A DNA stretch of 64,000 nucleotides from Tubulanus polymorphus (GCF_964204645.1 NC_134033.1:16060155-16124154), one strand, 5' to 3'; positions 22,936 through 36,290 are shown, counted from the stretch's first letter. The notes: generated by a model not told the origin, from the sequence alone. Translations and numbers: made by a program.

Positions 22936-23584
22936 TTGAAACAGATTTTTCAATGTTCCATGTTGCCCCCTCCCCCAAATACTACGACGTTTATACGTCA
23001 AGTGCTAAACCATTATATCGTTATTAACATATTTGTTTTTCTAATTACAGAATTAAAGATTAATTTAATATGACATGAAAACTTGAATGATTGAAATGTT
23101 AATATCTAATGCTCAACAATGGAGGGAAATCCTTCACATGTGATCGGAGGGATTTAGAATGTTTACTCATAAGGAAAAGGGATATATATTTATATACGTG
23201 AGATTGCCTGGATTAAAAATTGCGCAAGAAAGGAAACCACAGCAAAGACTACGGTAATCAATTTCATTACATTTCTAAGGTGTGAAACCATCACCATCTG
23301 GATCGGTGATCAATGCATGAATGCATGAGTTCATAATTGAACATAGGATATAATAGAAAAAAAGCTAAGATCTGCAAAAATGCAATGATTAAGAATCTCT
23401 GATAAAGAAAGTATAAAATAAAGATCTTGGATTGGAAAATTCGTTGTTATCACATCAGTGATCGGGTTTTATTGATTGATAATGATCTCTACTGATTCTA
23501 ACGATCACCAGGATCAAGGGTTGAGTTCAAAATTCTTGTTAATAATTAGTCTTAATTAATCTCTTGTTGAAATCAATAAGGCAT

Positions 23585-23792
23585 ATGAGAGAGGAGGTTC
23601 AGGGAGGTATGAGAGAGGAGGTTCAGGGAGGTATGAGAGAGGAGGTTCAGGGAGGTATGAGAGAGGAGGTTCGGGGAATATGAGAGAGGAGGTTCAGGGA
23701 ATATAAGAGAGGAGTTTATGGAGATATGAGAGAGGAGTTTATGGAGATATGATAGAGGAGTTTAGAGAGATATGATAGAGGAGATGGTCTAA
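23585..23792 (+). repeat. Purine-rich tandem repeat, 24 bp unit
   Basis: About eight copies of GAGAGAGGAGGTTCAGGGAG plus GTAT, degrading into GAGAGGAGTTTATGGAGATAT at the 3' side. Confidence 0.9.
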
Positions 23793-24654
23793 AAGGAAAA
23801 TTGTTAAGTTCATAACAATCGATCAACTCAGTAATAGATACCGCTCTGATAAAGTAACTCCTGGTCCTTGATTGGGGTCTAAATTGCGTTTAGCAATTGA
23901 AATATGGTTGATAGAGCGTGGAATTGTTTCCACGTAGGCGAACAATGCATAAAACACACGTCAGATTAAGGCTGTTGAGAGTGAATTATCAATAGATTTA
24001 AGAAATCTACGCTGAAGTTGTTTTCAAGAGGTCAATCATTCATATGGTTGTTAATCTGATCAGGTTCTCAGGTGCTTCCTTCGTCCCCAAAAACGGCATA
24101 AGTTGTATCAAAGTATGTGATATAACCTACTAATTGATTACATGAAAAGAGGCTATTTGTAGTTTCTCAGCCATTTTGCAATTATTGTTGTGAAGAGGTC
24201 ACAAAATCCAAACTAAAACCAGCATCATCAATAGATTTCTACTGACTGAGACCCGGTCATACTGCACATGTTGAACAGTTTGTTGTATTTTTGTGGTTCC
24301 AGTTTCTCACGTTCCAAGATAGAACAAAGTTCCTAAATTTTGAGTCCTTCAGTGCTGAAATTCCAATTTACTACAAATTTCCTAATTCCAATTTCAATTG
24401 AAATTCCAATTTACTACGAGTTTCCTAATCTTAACTTGCCAAAAGTTTGAATTTTTCCTAATATGTCCTATATTTCCCAAAATCATATTTTATGTGAATT
24501 ATTATCGCTATTATTGGATTCTTTCAATGATGTTTTGGTTCGATATTATGATTGATCAAGGTGATCCATCTAAATCTATTTCATTGGTATAAATTATGAA
24601 TTATTCATATCTGCAAACATTTCATTGATACTTCTAAACTAGTAATTCTGAAAA

Positions 24655-25240
24655 CACCCTAAAAAACTATTTTACCCATATTTTTAAGACAATCGTAGAA
24701 AGTATTTTAAATTATCACAATTTTAAAGTATCTATAATATGTAAAACTATTTTATCTGAATTTTAAAAAGATTGAAGAGACTATTTTATATCTGAATTTT
24801 AAAACACCTGTGATATCTAAAAATTATTTTATCTGAATTTTAAAAAGATTGAAGAAACTATTTTATATCTGAATTTTAAAACACCTGTGATATCTAGAAA
24901 CTATTTTATCTGAATTTTAAAAAGATTGAAGAAACTATTTTATATCTGAATTTTAAAACACCTGTGATATCTAGAAACTATTTAATCAGAATTTTAAAAA
25001 GATTGAAGAAACTATTTTATATCTGAATTTTAAAACACCTGTGATATCTAAAAACTATGTTATCTGAATTTTAATCTATTAAAGAAACTATTTTATATCT
25101 GAATTTTAAAACACCTGTGATATCTAAAAACTATTTTATCTGAATTTTAATCTATTAAAGAAACTATTTTATATCTAAATTTTAAAATACCTATGATATC
25201 TAAAAACTATTTTATCTGAATTTTATACTATTTCATTTGT
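24655..25240 (+). repeat. AT-rich tandem repeat, ~77 bp unit
   Basis: About seven copies of a unit with AAGAAACTATTTTATATCTG, AATTTTAAAACACCTGTGAT and ATCTAGAAACTATTTTATCT. Non-coding. Confidence 0.9.
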
Positions 25241-25717
25241 ATGTATTTTATCTCAATGTATGTATTTTATCTTTTGTTTATATTTAAAAACTATTTTATT
25301 TGTATATATTCCTTTTAGAACAATGATTTATTTGTATTTCAATACGAACTAAAAGATCAATTTGATGAAATATTTTATATTTGACTATCACTGTGTATAT
25401 TCGAACCCCAGTGATTTCATGAGAATGGAATAACTGAAGGTCTAGGTTTTATCACCGAATACTCTTTGACACAATTACGTGGTCCACAACACAGATATAA
25501 ATAGTGGTTATATAAAAGGCCCATGTTGTATATAGTGCACGCATAAAGAGCTTTTACTGTTGATAGGCTTAGTAAATATGAAATGTGATTGAGAACGTTT
25601 TCTCATACTTTCTTTACCTTTTTTCCTGTAGTTTTTTTTTCAATTTTTATTAAAGTAATTCAGTGAATTATCTACTCATTTTCAGTTGGTGTTTCACTAT
25701 CATGGAATGCGATGAAT

Positions 25718-25856
25718 AAAAAACAGTCTGAGTGTATTTTTCACATGATATTTTCAGCGTCCCGTCGTATGAAATTTTGAATTTTGAATTTGATGTCATC
25801 TCAAGAAAATGTATGACTGAAAACATCATATGAAAAATACAGTCAGATTGTTTTTC
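25718..25856. repeat. Fold-back element, ~40 bp arms
   Basis: The left arm 25718-25757 (around GTGTATTTTTCACATGAT) and the right arm 25817-25856 are reverse complements at about 35 of 40 positions, with a ~59-bp loop. A second, smaller inverted pair (CAGTTCCACAGTTT / AACTGTGGAACTG) follows at about 25877-25950. Confidence 0.8.
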
Positions 25857-26329
25857 ATTTATCTCGTTCCATACAATACAGGACTCAGTTCCACAGTTTG
25901 ATTTGGATACAAGAATTTAGATACATATTTGTTGCATAACTGTGGAACTGGGTCTTGTTAAATTGTGAGCATGATGTTTATGATTAATCACTAGTGCGTT
26001 TTAAACTAGATATTAAAACTTTGGTTTCAAGTTAACCTTAGTTTAGATTAGTTGGTTTTTGTTTAGTTATTTTAGTAATTTTCGCTGTTTATGAATTTAA
26101 TTCGTTCCAGTTGATTTAAGTCTTATTTAGTTAAAGTTTTAGTTCATTTAGGTCAAGTTTTAACTATAGCTGTTAACTTAAATAAAGTATAAACCTCTGA
26201 TAAACTGAGGGTCAATTTATCTTATGATAAGTTACACTCAGGTTATTAATCAATAATCCCGTTTAAGATCTCCTTTTTTTATGCGGTTCAGAGATTTTCA
26301 CTGAATAAAATAGTAAAATCTTAGAATGT

Positions 26330-27060
26330 GATGAACTGAGGGTAAATTCAGCATTGTTGAAATTACTTTCAGGATCATCATTAAAACAATGAATGAACTG
26401 AGGGTAAATTCATCATTGTTGAAATTACTCTCAGGATCATCATTAAAACAATGAATGAACTGAGGGTAAATTCATCATTGTTGAAATCACTCTCAGGATC
26501 ATCATTAAAACAATGAATGAACTGAGGGTAAATTCATCATTGTTGAAATCACTCTCAGGATCATCATTAAAACAATGAATGAACTGAGGGTAAATTCATC
26601 ATTGTTGAAATCACTCTCAGGATCATCATTAAAACAATGAATGAACTGAGGGTAAATTCAGCATTGTTGAAATTACTTTCAGGATCATCATTAAAACAAT
26701 GAATGAACTGAGGGTAAATTCATCATTGTTGAAATTACTCTCAGGATCATCATTAAAACAATGAATGAACTGAGGGTAAATTCATCATTGTTGAAATCAC
26801 TCTCAGGATCATCATTAAAACAATGAATGAACTGAGGGTAAATTCATCATTGTTGAAATCACTCTCAGGATCATCATTAAAACAATGAATGAACTGAGGG
26901 TAAATTCATCATTGTTAAAATCACTCTCAGGATCATCATTAAAACAATGGATGAACTGAGGGTAAATTCATAATTGTTGAAATCACTCTCAGGATCATCA
27001 TTAAAACAATGGATGAACTGAGGGTAAATTCATCATTGATGAAATTACTCTCAGTTCATT
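26330..27060 (+). repeat. Tandem array, 62 bp unit, ~12 copies
   Basis: The unit is AATGAATGAACTGAGGGTAA, ATTCATCATTGTTGAAATCA, CTCTCAGGATCATCATTAAA and AC. A two-unit variant pattern (AGCATTG...TTACTTTC) recurs after five copies, showing that a block of units was duplicated together. CTGAGGGTAA and TTACTCTCAG ends can pair. Confidence 0.95.
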
Positions 27061-27879
27061 GAGAATATTTTAGCATTAACACCAGTTTTTTTACCCCCCT
27101 GTTTTCTTGTTATTGAAAGTAACATCACTAGTTATAGAGTAGATGATTAGGTTTTTTATTGTTTGATGAACTTGCAGTTAATTAGATTGATTAATAATAC
27201 AATACTCTCAGGTCATTGAAACGTAATCTTTAATGTTATCTTAATTTTAGGGATGTAGGGTTTTACGCTGAAATAGATTATAAATGAATGAAACAATGGA
27301 ATTTTAAATCAGTATTTTTTCGTTACTGTAAGAAATCTTTTATTTAGTTTTTAGGCTTTTCACTTTTTGCTTTCTCTAGATTCTAGTTTTTTTTCTAAAA
27401 TATTGTTGAAATTTTGTTGTGTTTTTTTAATTGATTTTAAGCTTAACTTGAGTCCCAGCAGGCTAGTGTATTCACTTTTCATCCGTTATTCGACTGGCAG
27501 AATATCAAGATGGCTGACTGGTAGCCATTCTTGTTCGCTAAAATCGGCAGTTTTACACAGTTTTGAAGTTTTTAAGGGAGGTTTCAAAGATTTCTCCAAC
27601 ATTTGATGTTTGATATCGATATGTATCCCCCATCATAATTAGAAATATTGGGTTGCTTTAACTTACAGTCATGATGTTTGATAATTGTTAGCATTGTCAT
27701 AGGTTTGATAATTGTTAGCATTGTTAGCATTGTCATCAGGGGTATTGAATTCATACAATTGTTCCATGAGTTTTGGTATTTATGCATATAACCGCAATCA
27801 ATTGCATATTTGTAGCATTGGTTTTTGTTATGTTTACCGGGGGCATTGAATATTGAAATTGTCAGATTGTCAAGCATTT

Positions 27880-28460
27880 CACCGAGTGGGCATGGTGTCC
27901 CTGCACCTCTAGTTTATATCTTATTTCACTGCTTTCAAGGTTCTCGTACACATTTCATATTTACATGCAGCTTTTTCATTCAATATACATCAATGCCATC
28001 CTCACTTGCCAGGTTTTAATTGTCGTCTGCCGAAGCTCATGCCAAGACAAACCCCGGTCGCAAACTCTTCGTTGGTCTATTATGTTGTTCAAGATTTCTT
28101 GTGTAGACAGGTTGCCACTGAGAGGCCACCAGTCTATATATCTAGCCAATCAGAGCCAATTGTTTTTCGCCGGCAGATTTGCTACACATCTGATTGACTA
28201 GATGTAAAGACTAGTGGCCGCTTAGCAGCAACCTGTCGACTCGAGATATCTCGGACAATGTAAGAGACCAATGAAGGGTTTGTGACCAGGGTTTGTTTAA
28301 GCGTGAAATTCGGTGGGCGACAATAAAACCCTGGTGATTGAGGATGTATCGATGTACATATCAACACACAAAAAGCCAAACATAATAGGCGGCATTATTA
28401 TTGGGAGGTGCACCTGGCCTAATATACCGCGCGGTAAAAACCACTCTTTCTGTGGTTGTG
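27880..28460. mobile_element. Large fold-back (inverted-repeat) element
   Basis: Sequence from about 27960 to 28188 is the reverse complement of about 28190-28410 at roughly three positions in four. Paired words include AGACAGGTTGCC / GCAACCTGTCGA, CAGGTTTTAATTGTCG / CGACAATAAAACCCTG and CATCCTCA / TGAGGATG. Open frames at 27825-28552 on both strands are shadows of the two arms. No transposase is seen. Confidence 0.75.
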
Positions 28461-29239
28461 TAGTACCAGTAATTGATGATCATCGAGTGAGTGATTGGCC
28501 TGGCCCAGTTATTCCATTCTGAAATCACTTGGGTTCCGATTATGATTGACAAATGATATAAAATATTTCATCAAATTGATCGACACATTTTATCCGTACT
28601 TGTACATGTTGTAAATTTATGAATAGCTTTTTATTTGTATATATTATATTTCTTTTTAGATTTTTTTATTGATTTTGATTTCTACTTGTAAATATTTTTA
28701 GATATCTTTTTAACTTAAGATTTTAATGATTATTTAAACATTTCAAATATAATCTTAAATTTTTAATTTTCTAAACTTCATAATATCTATACATCAAATC
28801 TTTTTTAGTGCAAATTTTGATATAGATTTAATTGATAATTAATATTTTTAATTCTATTGAATAATTTTAATATTCAAAACAACAGAATGAATGCATTCAA
28901 TCTTAGTTTAATACTGATATCACTTGTTGCATCTATCGTTTTAACGAGATTTTAACCCATAACTTTGGAGCATTGATATTATTTCATTGCATTAGTCCCG
29001 CCTCCTCATTTATGGCTGATGGTTGATTTCAGATTTTCAGCTTCTGATAACATTAATATTAATTCAATGCTACGTTATGTTTTGTTGTTTTATTTCTTAC
29101 GAACGTTTTCAAAGATGAGTTTTTGTTGAATTGATATTTGGTAATGCAGAGGTTGAGATAATTATACAATTTTATAGAATTGTCTAAAATACTGTACCTA
29201 GTAACATATAAGTAGTATTGCTAGTTTACCTCTATTTTC

Positions 29240-29440
29240 AAGTTGTCCTGTGGTACGACGTTAAACTGCCTCATTTTAACAATACGTTTTATCCATACAT
29301 TTTATCAGTGATTTTTATCTATTTGTCCTGTGGTATGACGTTAAACGGCCTCATTTTAACAATACGTTTTATCCATACATTTTATCAGTGATTTTTATCT
29401 ATTTGTCCTGTGGTATGACGTTAAACTGCCTCTTTTTAAC
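29240..29440 (+). repeat. Tandem repeat, 81 bp unit, ~2.5 copies
   Basis: The unit has TTTGTCCTGTGGTATGACGT, TAAACTGCCTCATTTTAACA and ATACGTTTTATCCATACATT. Non-coding. Confidence 0.9.
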
Positions 29441-29504
29441 CGTTTTTATCCATATGTTTTATTGTTTTTATCATATGTTTTATCGTTTTTATCACCCCTT
29501 CTTT

Positions 29505-29832
29505 TTCTACCTTTCTCTATCCTTTCCCTCTCTGTCTCTATCCTTTCCCTCTCTGTCTCTATCCTATCCCTCTCTGTCTCTATCCTTTCCCTCTCTCTAT
29601 CCTTTCCCTCTCTCTCTCTAACCCACTAACTCTCTTCCTCTTTCTCTAACCCACTAACTCTCTCCCTCTTTCTTTAACCCACTAACTCTCTCTTCCTCTT
29701 TCTTTAACCCACTAACTCTCTCCTCTCTCTCCTTTCTTCCTCTCACCCCTCTCCTTCATCCTTCCTCCTCTCTCCCTCCTCTCTCTCTCCTCACTCTCCT
29801 CTCTCTCTCTTTCGCTCTCTTTCTCTCTATCT
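29505..29832 (+). repeat. Pyrimidine-rich low-complexity tract
   Basis: CTCTCTGTCTCTATCCTTTC and AACCCACTAACTCTCTC words: about 330 bp almost free of purine runs on this strand. Could form triplex-type DNA. Not coding. Confidence 0.9.
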
Positions 29833-30050
29833 TGTAAATATTGTAAATTTGTAGATAGTAGTTTTTATTTCTCTTGTAAATATTGTAAATTTGTAAATAG
29901 TAGTTTTTATTTCTCTTGTAAATATTGTAAATTTGTAAATAGTAGTTTTTATTTCTCTTGTAAATATTGTAAATTTGTAAATAGTAGTTTTTATTTCTCT
30001 TTTTAATTTTCTTGTAGATATTGTAAATTTGTAGAGAGTAGTTTTTTTTT
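29833..30050 (+). repeat. Tandem repeat, 42 bp unit, ~5 copies
   Basis: The unit is TCTTGTAAATATTGTAAATT plus TGTAAATAGTAGTTTTTATT and TC. The open frame on the minus strand across it is a consequence of the 3n unit length. Confidence 0.95.
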
Positions 30051-30419
30051 CTTTTTTTCATAATTTTCATCGGATCTCACTTTATTCAATACAACAGAAT
30101 GAATGCATTCAATCTTGGTTTCAAACTATTACTTTCCACTTTTTTCATACATTCGTAGCATTGATACCGTTACATTAGATAAGTCCCTCCTCCTTTAATA
30201 TTTGAAAGAAGATTCTAGTTAAGCATATAGTAATAAGCGTTTTACATCGAAGACATTTTGTCACAGGCTGAAGAGCATTTTATATCATATGTCAAGAAAT
30301 AAGGATTGGAGTGACGTTGCTTCCTGTGATCTCTGATCTGTTAGCTTGCAAGAGTATTTAACTATCACTTGTTTGTAAATGATTGAGAGTACTTTACCAT
30401 TACTGGTTTGCAATATGTT

Positions 30420-31375
30420 TTACCATCATTGGTTGCAGTTATGAAAAAAATCATCTCATCGATTGTGCATACTTCCCCCTCACTGGTTGTCACTTCATCG
30501 GTTGCAGCTATGAACAATCATCTCAATGATTGAGCTAATTTCCCCTCACTGGTTTGAAATATAATTTCCCCTCACTGGTTGCAGTTCACTCTATTGGTTG
30601 CAGCTATGAACAATCATCTCATCGATTGTGCATACTCCCCCTCACTGGTTGTCACTTCATTGGTTGCAGCTATGAACAATCATCTCATTGATTGTACATA
30701 CTTTCCCCTCACTTGTTGTCACTTGATTGGTTGCAGCTATGAACAATCTCATTGATTGTGCATACTTTCCCCTCACTGGTTGTAACTTCATTGGTTGCAG
30801 CTATGAACAATCATCTCAATGATTGAGCTAATTTCCCCTCTCTGGTTTGAAATGTAATTTCCCCTCACTGGTTGCAGTTCTCTCCATTGGTTGCAGCTAT
30901 GAACAATCATCTCATTGATTGAGCATACTCCCCCTCACTGGTTGCAGTTCACTCTATTGGTTGCAGCTATGAACAATCATCTCATCGATTGTGCATACTT
31001 CTCCCTCACTGGTTGCAGTTCACTTGATTTGTTGCAGCTATGAACAATCATCTCATCGATTGTGCATACTTCCCCTCACTGGTTGCAGTTCACTCCATTG
31101 GTTGCAGCTATGAACAATCATCTCATCGATTGAGCATACTTCCCCTCACTGGTTGCAGTTCACTCCATTGGTTGCAGCTATGAACAATCATCTCATTGAT
31201 TGTGCATACTTCCCCTCACTGGTTGCAGTTCACTCCATTGGTTGCAGCTATGAACAATCATCTCATCGATTGAGCATACTTCCCCTCACTGGTTGCAGTT
31301 CACTCCATTGGTTGCAGCTATGAACAATCATCTCATCGATTGTGCATACTTCCTCTCACTGGATTGCAGTTTTCA
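30420..31375 (+). repeat. Tandem array, 70 bp unit, ~13 copies
   Basis: The unit has GGTTGCAGTTCACTCCATTG, GTTGCAGCTATGAACAATCA, TCTCATCGATTGWGCATACT and TCCCCTCACT. Early copies are shortened or partly deleted; the last seven are regular. GTTGCAG occurs twice per unit. Confidence 0.95.
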
Positions 31376-32479
31376 GCTTTTGTTTGATGATGATAAGTGC
31401 TTGTTTTATCATTGGTTCTACACGAACAGTTATGAAAATGTTTGAAGCCTTTGCCAGACGTCTTGTGGGTTCGATCTCTTTAAGAAAAAGCTAAAAGGGT
31501 TTCGATTGGAATACAGTTTGTCTCCTCCAGCAACAAACGTCCATAGTCTAGAATAAACTGATTTGCATTTGTAAAAAAGCTTTGATAGGTGTATCGCTAC
31601 ATTTCCTACAAGACTCCTCTCTCTCCTCTCTCATCACGAAATGTGAATTACTGCTAAATTAATTGGTGGTGATAAAAGTTAAGTGTTACAAAACACTGAA
31701 AGTTGGTGTCTTGAAACAATGATAAATGTAATGAAACATTGATAGATGTACTGATCTTGCGGTTTGTTCTACCTCCTTCCTCTGCTACGAGGTGATATAT
31801 CGTGCCATTTTTATATACAATATCAAAATCATAGACAATTAAAATCTTGTGGTGGCATGGCTTCTCCTTTTGTTCTCTATAACTCCCGGTAATGGCCTTG
31901 CTATGACATCAAACGAGTATCAAATACAGAAGATACTCCTTTCTTCTCCTTTAAAAACGGCAAATACTGTTGTTTGCTACTATGGCAAATACTGTTGTTT
32001 GCTACTGCATGTTGCTCATTCCACTCTGTTCTAAGGGGTGATATTGAGTTTTGGAGTCTCTTCTCCTTCCCTTGCCTTCTTGAATTGTCAAATAGATGTG
32101 ACTTACAATACTGATTACTTCCTTATTTGAAAACTTCATGTTGCTGATGCTTGCTATCATTCAACTGTTTTGGTTGTGATATTGAGTTTTAAACGTTGTG
32201 TTAGGTGTACATGCCTCCTCTCCTCTCTCACCTCTCTCATCAAAAATTAAATAAGACACTCCTTTTTTATATACATTTAGTTTTTTGCTGTGGTTTCCTC
32301 AATAGAAAAGTTTGAAATGCGCTGCAATCAATGAGCAATTTCAAACTATGGATCAATTACTGGTGGTGATGAAAGTTAAGTGTTACAAAACACTGTGGGT
32401 AGATTACTGCTAAATCAATTGTTGGTGATGAAAGTTAAGTGCTACGAAACACTGTGGGTGAATTACTGCTAATTTATAA
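31376..32479. other. Flank of the large satellite block
   Basis: No conserved gene recognised. Fragments of the later array units are scattered here (GGTGATGAAAGTTAAGTGTTACAAAACAC repeated at about 31668-31695, 32367-32395 and 32424-32452, cited in part), as are TCTTCTCCTTCCCTTGCCTTCTTGAA-type pieces, suggesting older, diverged copies. Confidence 0.5.
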
Positions 32480-34560
32480 CTGATGACCTCCTTTAATACT
32501 GCTGCTTGGTGCTGGGTGTTAATTAATACACTCTGTTTTGGAGTGATATTGAGTTCAGGAGTCTCCTCCTTCCTTCTTCAACTGTCATGTAGAAACATGA
32601 CAAAATACTGAATTGTCAGTGTGTTACAACACTGATGACCTCCTTTAATACTGCTGCTTGCTGCTGGGTGTTAATTAATACACTCTGTTTTGGAGTGATA
32701 TTGAGTGCAGGAGTCTCCTCCTTCCTTCTTCAACTGTCATGTAGAAACGTGACTTACAAAATGAATTGTCAGTGTGTTACAACACTGATGACCTCCTTTA
32801 ATACTGCTGCTTGCTGCAGCGTGTTAATTCTTACCACCTTCCATGAACTTCTTGAATTATTACATCAAACATTATTACAATAAGAATTATTACATTAAAC
32901 ATTATAACATCATGAATCATCCTCCTTAAATACTGCTGCTTGCTGCTGGCTCTGTTTTGGGGTGATATTGAATTCAGGAGTCTCCTCCTTCCTTCTTCAA
33001 CTGTCATGTAGAAACGTGACAAAGGAACTGAATTGTCAGTGCGTTACAACACTGATGGGCTCCTTAAATACTGCTGCTTGCTGCTGCGTGTTAATTCTTA
33101 CCACCTTCCATAAACTTCTTGAATTATTACATTAAACATTATTACGATAAGAATTATTACATTAAACATTATAACATCATGAATCATCCTCCTTAAATAC
33201 TGCTGCTTGCTGCTGGCTCTGTTTTGGGGCGATATTGAGTTCAGGAGTCTCCTCCTTCCTTCTTCAACTGTCATGTAGAAACGTGACAAACAAACTGAAT
33301 TGTCAGTGTGTTACAAGACTGATGACCTCCTTTAATACTGCTGCTTGCTGCTGGGTGTTAATTAATACACTCTGTTTTGGGGTGATATTGAGTTCAGGAG
33401 TCTCCTCCTTCCTTCTTCAACTGTCATGTAGAAACGTGACAAAGGAACTGAATTGTCAGTGCGTTACAACACTGATGACCTCCTTTAATACTGCTGCTTG
33501 CTGCTGGGTGTTAATTCTTACCACCTTCCATGAACTTCTTGAATTATTACATTAAACATTATTACAATAAGAATTATTACATTAAACATTATAACATCAT
33601 GAATCATCCTCCTTGAATACTGCTGCTTGCTGCTGGCTCTGTTTTGGGGTGATATTGAGTGCAGGAGTCTCCTCCTTCCTTCTTCAACTGTCATGTAGAA
33701 ACGTGACAAAGGAACTGAATTGTCAGTGCGTTACAACACTGATGACCTCCTTTAATACTGCTGCTTGCTGCTGCGTGTTAATTCTTACCACCTTCCATGA
33801 ACTTCTTGAATTATTACATTAAACATTATTACAATAAGAATTATTACATTAAACATTATAACATCATGAATCATCCTCCTTGAATACTGCTGCTTGCTGC
33901 TGGCTCTGTTTTGGGGTGATATTGAGTGCAGGAGTCACCTCCTTCCTTCTTCAACTGTCATGTAGAAACGTGACTTACTAACTGAATTGTCAGTGTGTTA
34001 CAACACTGATGACCTCCTTTAATACTGCTGCTTGGTGCTGGGTGCTAATTGATACACTCTGTTCAGGGGTGATATTGAGTGCAGGAGTCTCCTCCTTCCT
34101 TCTTCAACTGTCATGTAGAAACGTGACTTACTAACTGAATTGTCAGTGTGTTACAACACTGATGACCTCCTTTAATACTGCTGCTTGGTGCTGGGTGCTA
34201 ATTGATACACTCTGTTCAGGGGTGATATTGAGTGCAGGAGTCTCCTCCTTCCTTCTTCAACTGTCATGTAGAAACGTGACAAACGAACTGAATTGTCAGT
34301 GTGTTACAACACTGATGACTACCTTTAATACTGCTGCTTGCTGCTGGGTGTTAATTAATACACTCTGTTCAGGGGTGATATTGAGTGCAGGAGTCTCCTC
34401 CTTCCTTCTTCAACTGTCATGTAGAAACGTGACTAACAAACTGAATTGTCAGTGTGTTACAACACTGATGACCTCCTTAAATACTGCTGCTTGCTGCTGC
34501 GTGTTAATTATTACACTCTGTTATGGGGTGATATTGAGTGTTGGCGAGTTTTGCTCCCTG
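32480..34560 (+). repeat. Satellite block 1: 153-bp unit and longer variant unit
   Basis: The 153-bp unit includes TGATGACCTCCTTTAATACT, GCTGCTTGCTGCTGGGTGTT, AGTCTCCTCCTTCCTTCTTC, AACTGTCATGTAGAAACGTG and CAGTGTGTTACAACACTGAT. A longer variant carries an extra AT-rich insert with CATTAAACATTATAACATCA. Unit length is 3n, and one forward frame runs through neighbouring units (e.g. 33235-33555, 34162-34581), repeating SSFLLQLSCRNVT...LNCQCVTTLMTS. No recognised protein; coding status open. Confidence 0.9.
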
Positions 34561-36290
34561 AGCATCCTTATTGCGACTTAACGTTTTAAATGTATAAATA
34601 TTCAAAGCAGCTATCCATCGATAGCTTTGTGGTGGTTGAATCTTTGAAATGTCGCTGGTGTTGGTACATTGTATATATTGTAATATATAACGGTGAAATG
34701 GGATTGATCATGTTTTGTGATTGTCCTTATTGCGACTTTACGTTTTAAATGTATAAATATTCAAAGCAGCTATCCATCGATAGCTTTGTGGTGGTTGAAT
34801 CTTTGAAATGTCGCTGGTGTTGGTACATTGTATATATTGTAATATATAACGGTGAAATGGGATTGATCATGTTTTGTGATTGTCCTTATTGCGACTTTAC
34901 GTTTTAAATGTATAAATATTCAAAGCAGCTATCCATCGATAGCTTTGTGGTGGTTGAATCTTTGAAATGTCGCTGGTGTTGGTACATTGTATATATTGTA
35001 ATATATAACGGTGAAATGGGATTGATCATGTTTTGTGATTGTCCTTATTGCGACTTTACATTTTAAATGTATAAATATTCAAAACAGCTATCCATCGATA
35101 GCTTTGTGGTGGTTGAATCATTCAAATGTCGCTGGTGTTGGTTCTGTGTGTATATATTGTAATATATGTCGGTGAATTGGGACTGATTATGTTTCCTGAT
35201 CGTCCTTATTGCGACTTAACATTTTAAATATATAAATATTCAAAGCAGCTATCCATCGATAGCTTTGTGGTGGTTGAATCTTTGAAATGTCGCTGGTGTT
35301 GGTACATTGTGTATATTGTAATATATGTCGGTGAAATGGGACTGATCATGTTTTGTGATCGTCTTTTTTGCGACTTAGCGTTTTGAATGTATAAATATTC
35401 AAAACAGCTATCCATTGATAGCTTTGTGGTGGTTGAATCTTTGAAATGTCGCTGGTGTTGGTACATTGTATATATTGTAATATATGTCGGTGAAATGGGA
35501 TTGATCATATTTTGTGATCGTCTTTTTTGCGACTTAGCGTTTTAAATGTATAAATATTCAAAACAGCTATCCATCGATAGCTTTGTGGTGGTTGAATCTT
35601 TGAAATGTCGCTGGTGTTGGTACATTGTATATATTGTAATATATGTTGGTGAAATGGGATTGATCATGTTTTGTGATTGTCCTTATTGCGACTTTACGTT
35701 TTAAATGTATGAATATTCAAAACAGCTATCCATCGATAGCTTTGTGGTGGTTGAATCATTGAAATGTCGCTGGTGTTGGTACATTGTATATATTGTAATA
35801 TATGTCGGTGAATTGGGACTGATTATGTTTCCTGATCGTCCTTATTGCGACTTTACATTTTAAATGTATAAATATTCAAAACAGCTACCCATCGATAGCT
35901 TTGTGGTGGTTGAATCATTGAAATGTCGCTGGTGTTGGTACATTGTATATATTGTAATATATGTCGGTGAATTGGGACTGATTATGTTTCCTGATCGTCC
36001 TTATTGCGACTTTACATTTTAAATGTATAAATATTCAAAGCAGCTATCCATCGATAGCTTTGTGGTGGTTGAATCATTGAAATGTCGCTGGTGTTGGTAC
36101 ATTGTATATATTGTAATATATGTCGGTGAATTGGGACTGATTATGTTTCCTGATCGTCCTTATTGCGACTTTACGTTTTAAATGTATAAATATTCAAAAC
36201 AGCTATCCATCGATAGCTTTGTGGTGGTTGAATCATTGAAATAATGCTGGTGTTGGTTCTCTGTGTATACTGTATCAGCAAATTATTATC
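34560..36290 (+). repeat. Satellite block 2: 159-bp unit, ~11 copies
   Basis: The unit has CCTTATTGCGACTTTACGTT, TTAAATGTATAAATATTCAA, AGCAGCTATCCATCGATAGC, TTTGTGGTGGTTGAATCTTT and GAAATGTCGCTGGTGTTGGT. AGCTATC-CATC-GATAGCT is a perfect hairpin kept in nearly every copy. Confidence 0.95.

Noticed and set aside
29600-29730. Telomere-like CTAACCC words
   Set aside because: They occur only as AACCCACTAACTCTC within a pyrimidine-rich tract, not as TTAGGG-type tandem repeats.
29756-30070. 104-codon minus-strand frame rich in Lys, Tyr and Asn
   Set aside because: It is a read-through of the 42-bp (3n) tandem repeat and the pyrimidine tract, with no domain or gene context.
23585-31375. CRISPR-like arrangement of regular repeats
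   Set aside because: Units are directly adjacent with no unique spacers, and the genome is animal. These are ordinary minisatellites.
32480-34560. C/D-box snoRNA cluster suggested by repeated TGATGA and CTGA words
   Set aside because: TGATGA and CTGA are present in each unit, but no terminal stem or consistent C-to-D spacing could be drawn.
35224-35508. 94-codon minus-strand frame in the 159-bp array
   Set aside because: Unit length is 3n so chance frames repeat; most neighbouring units break it.
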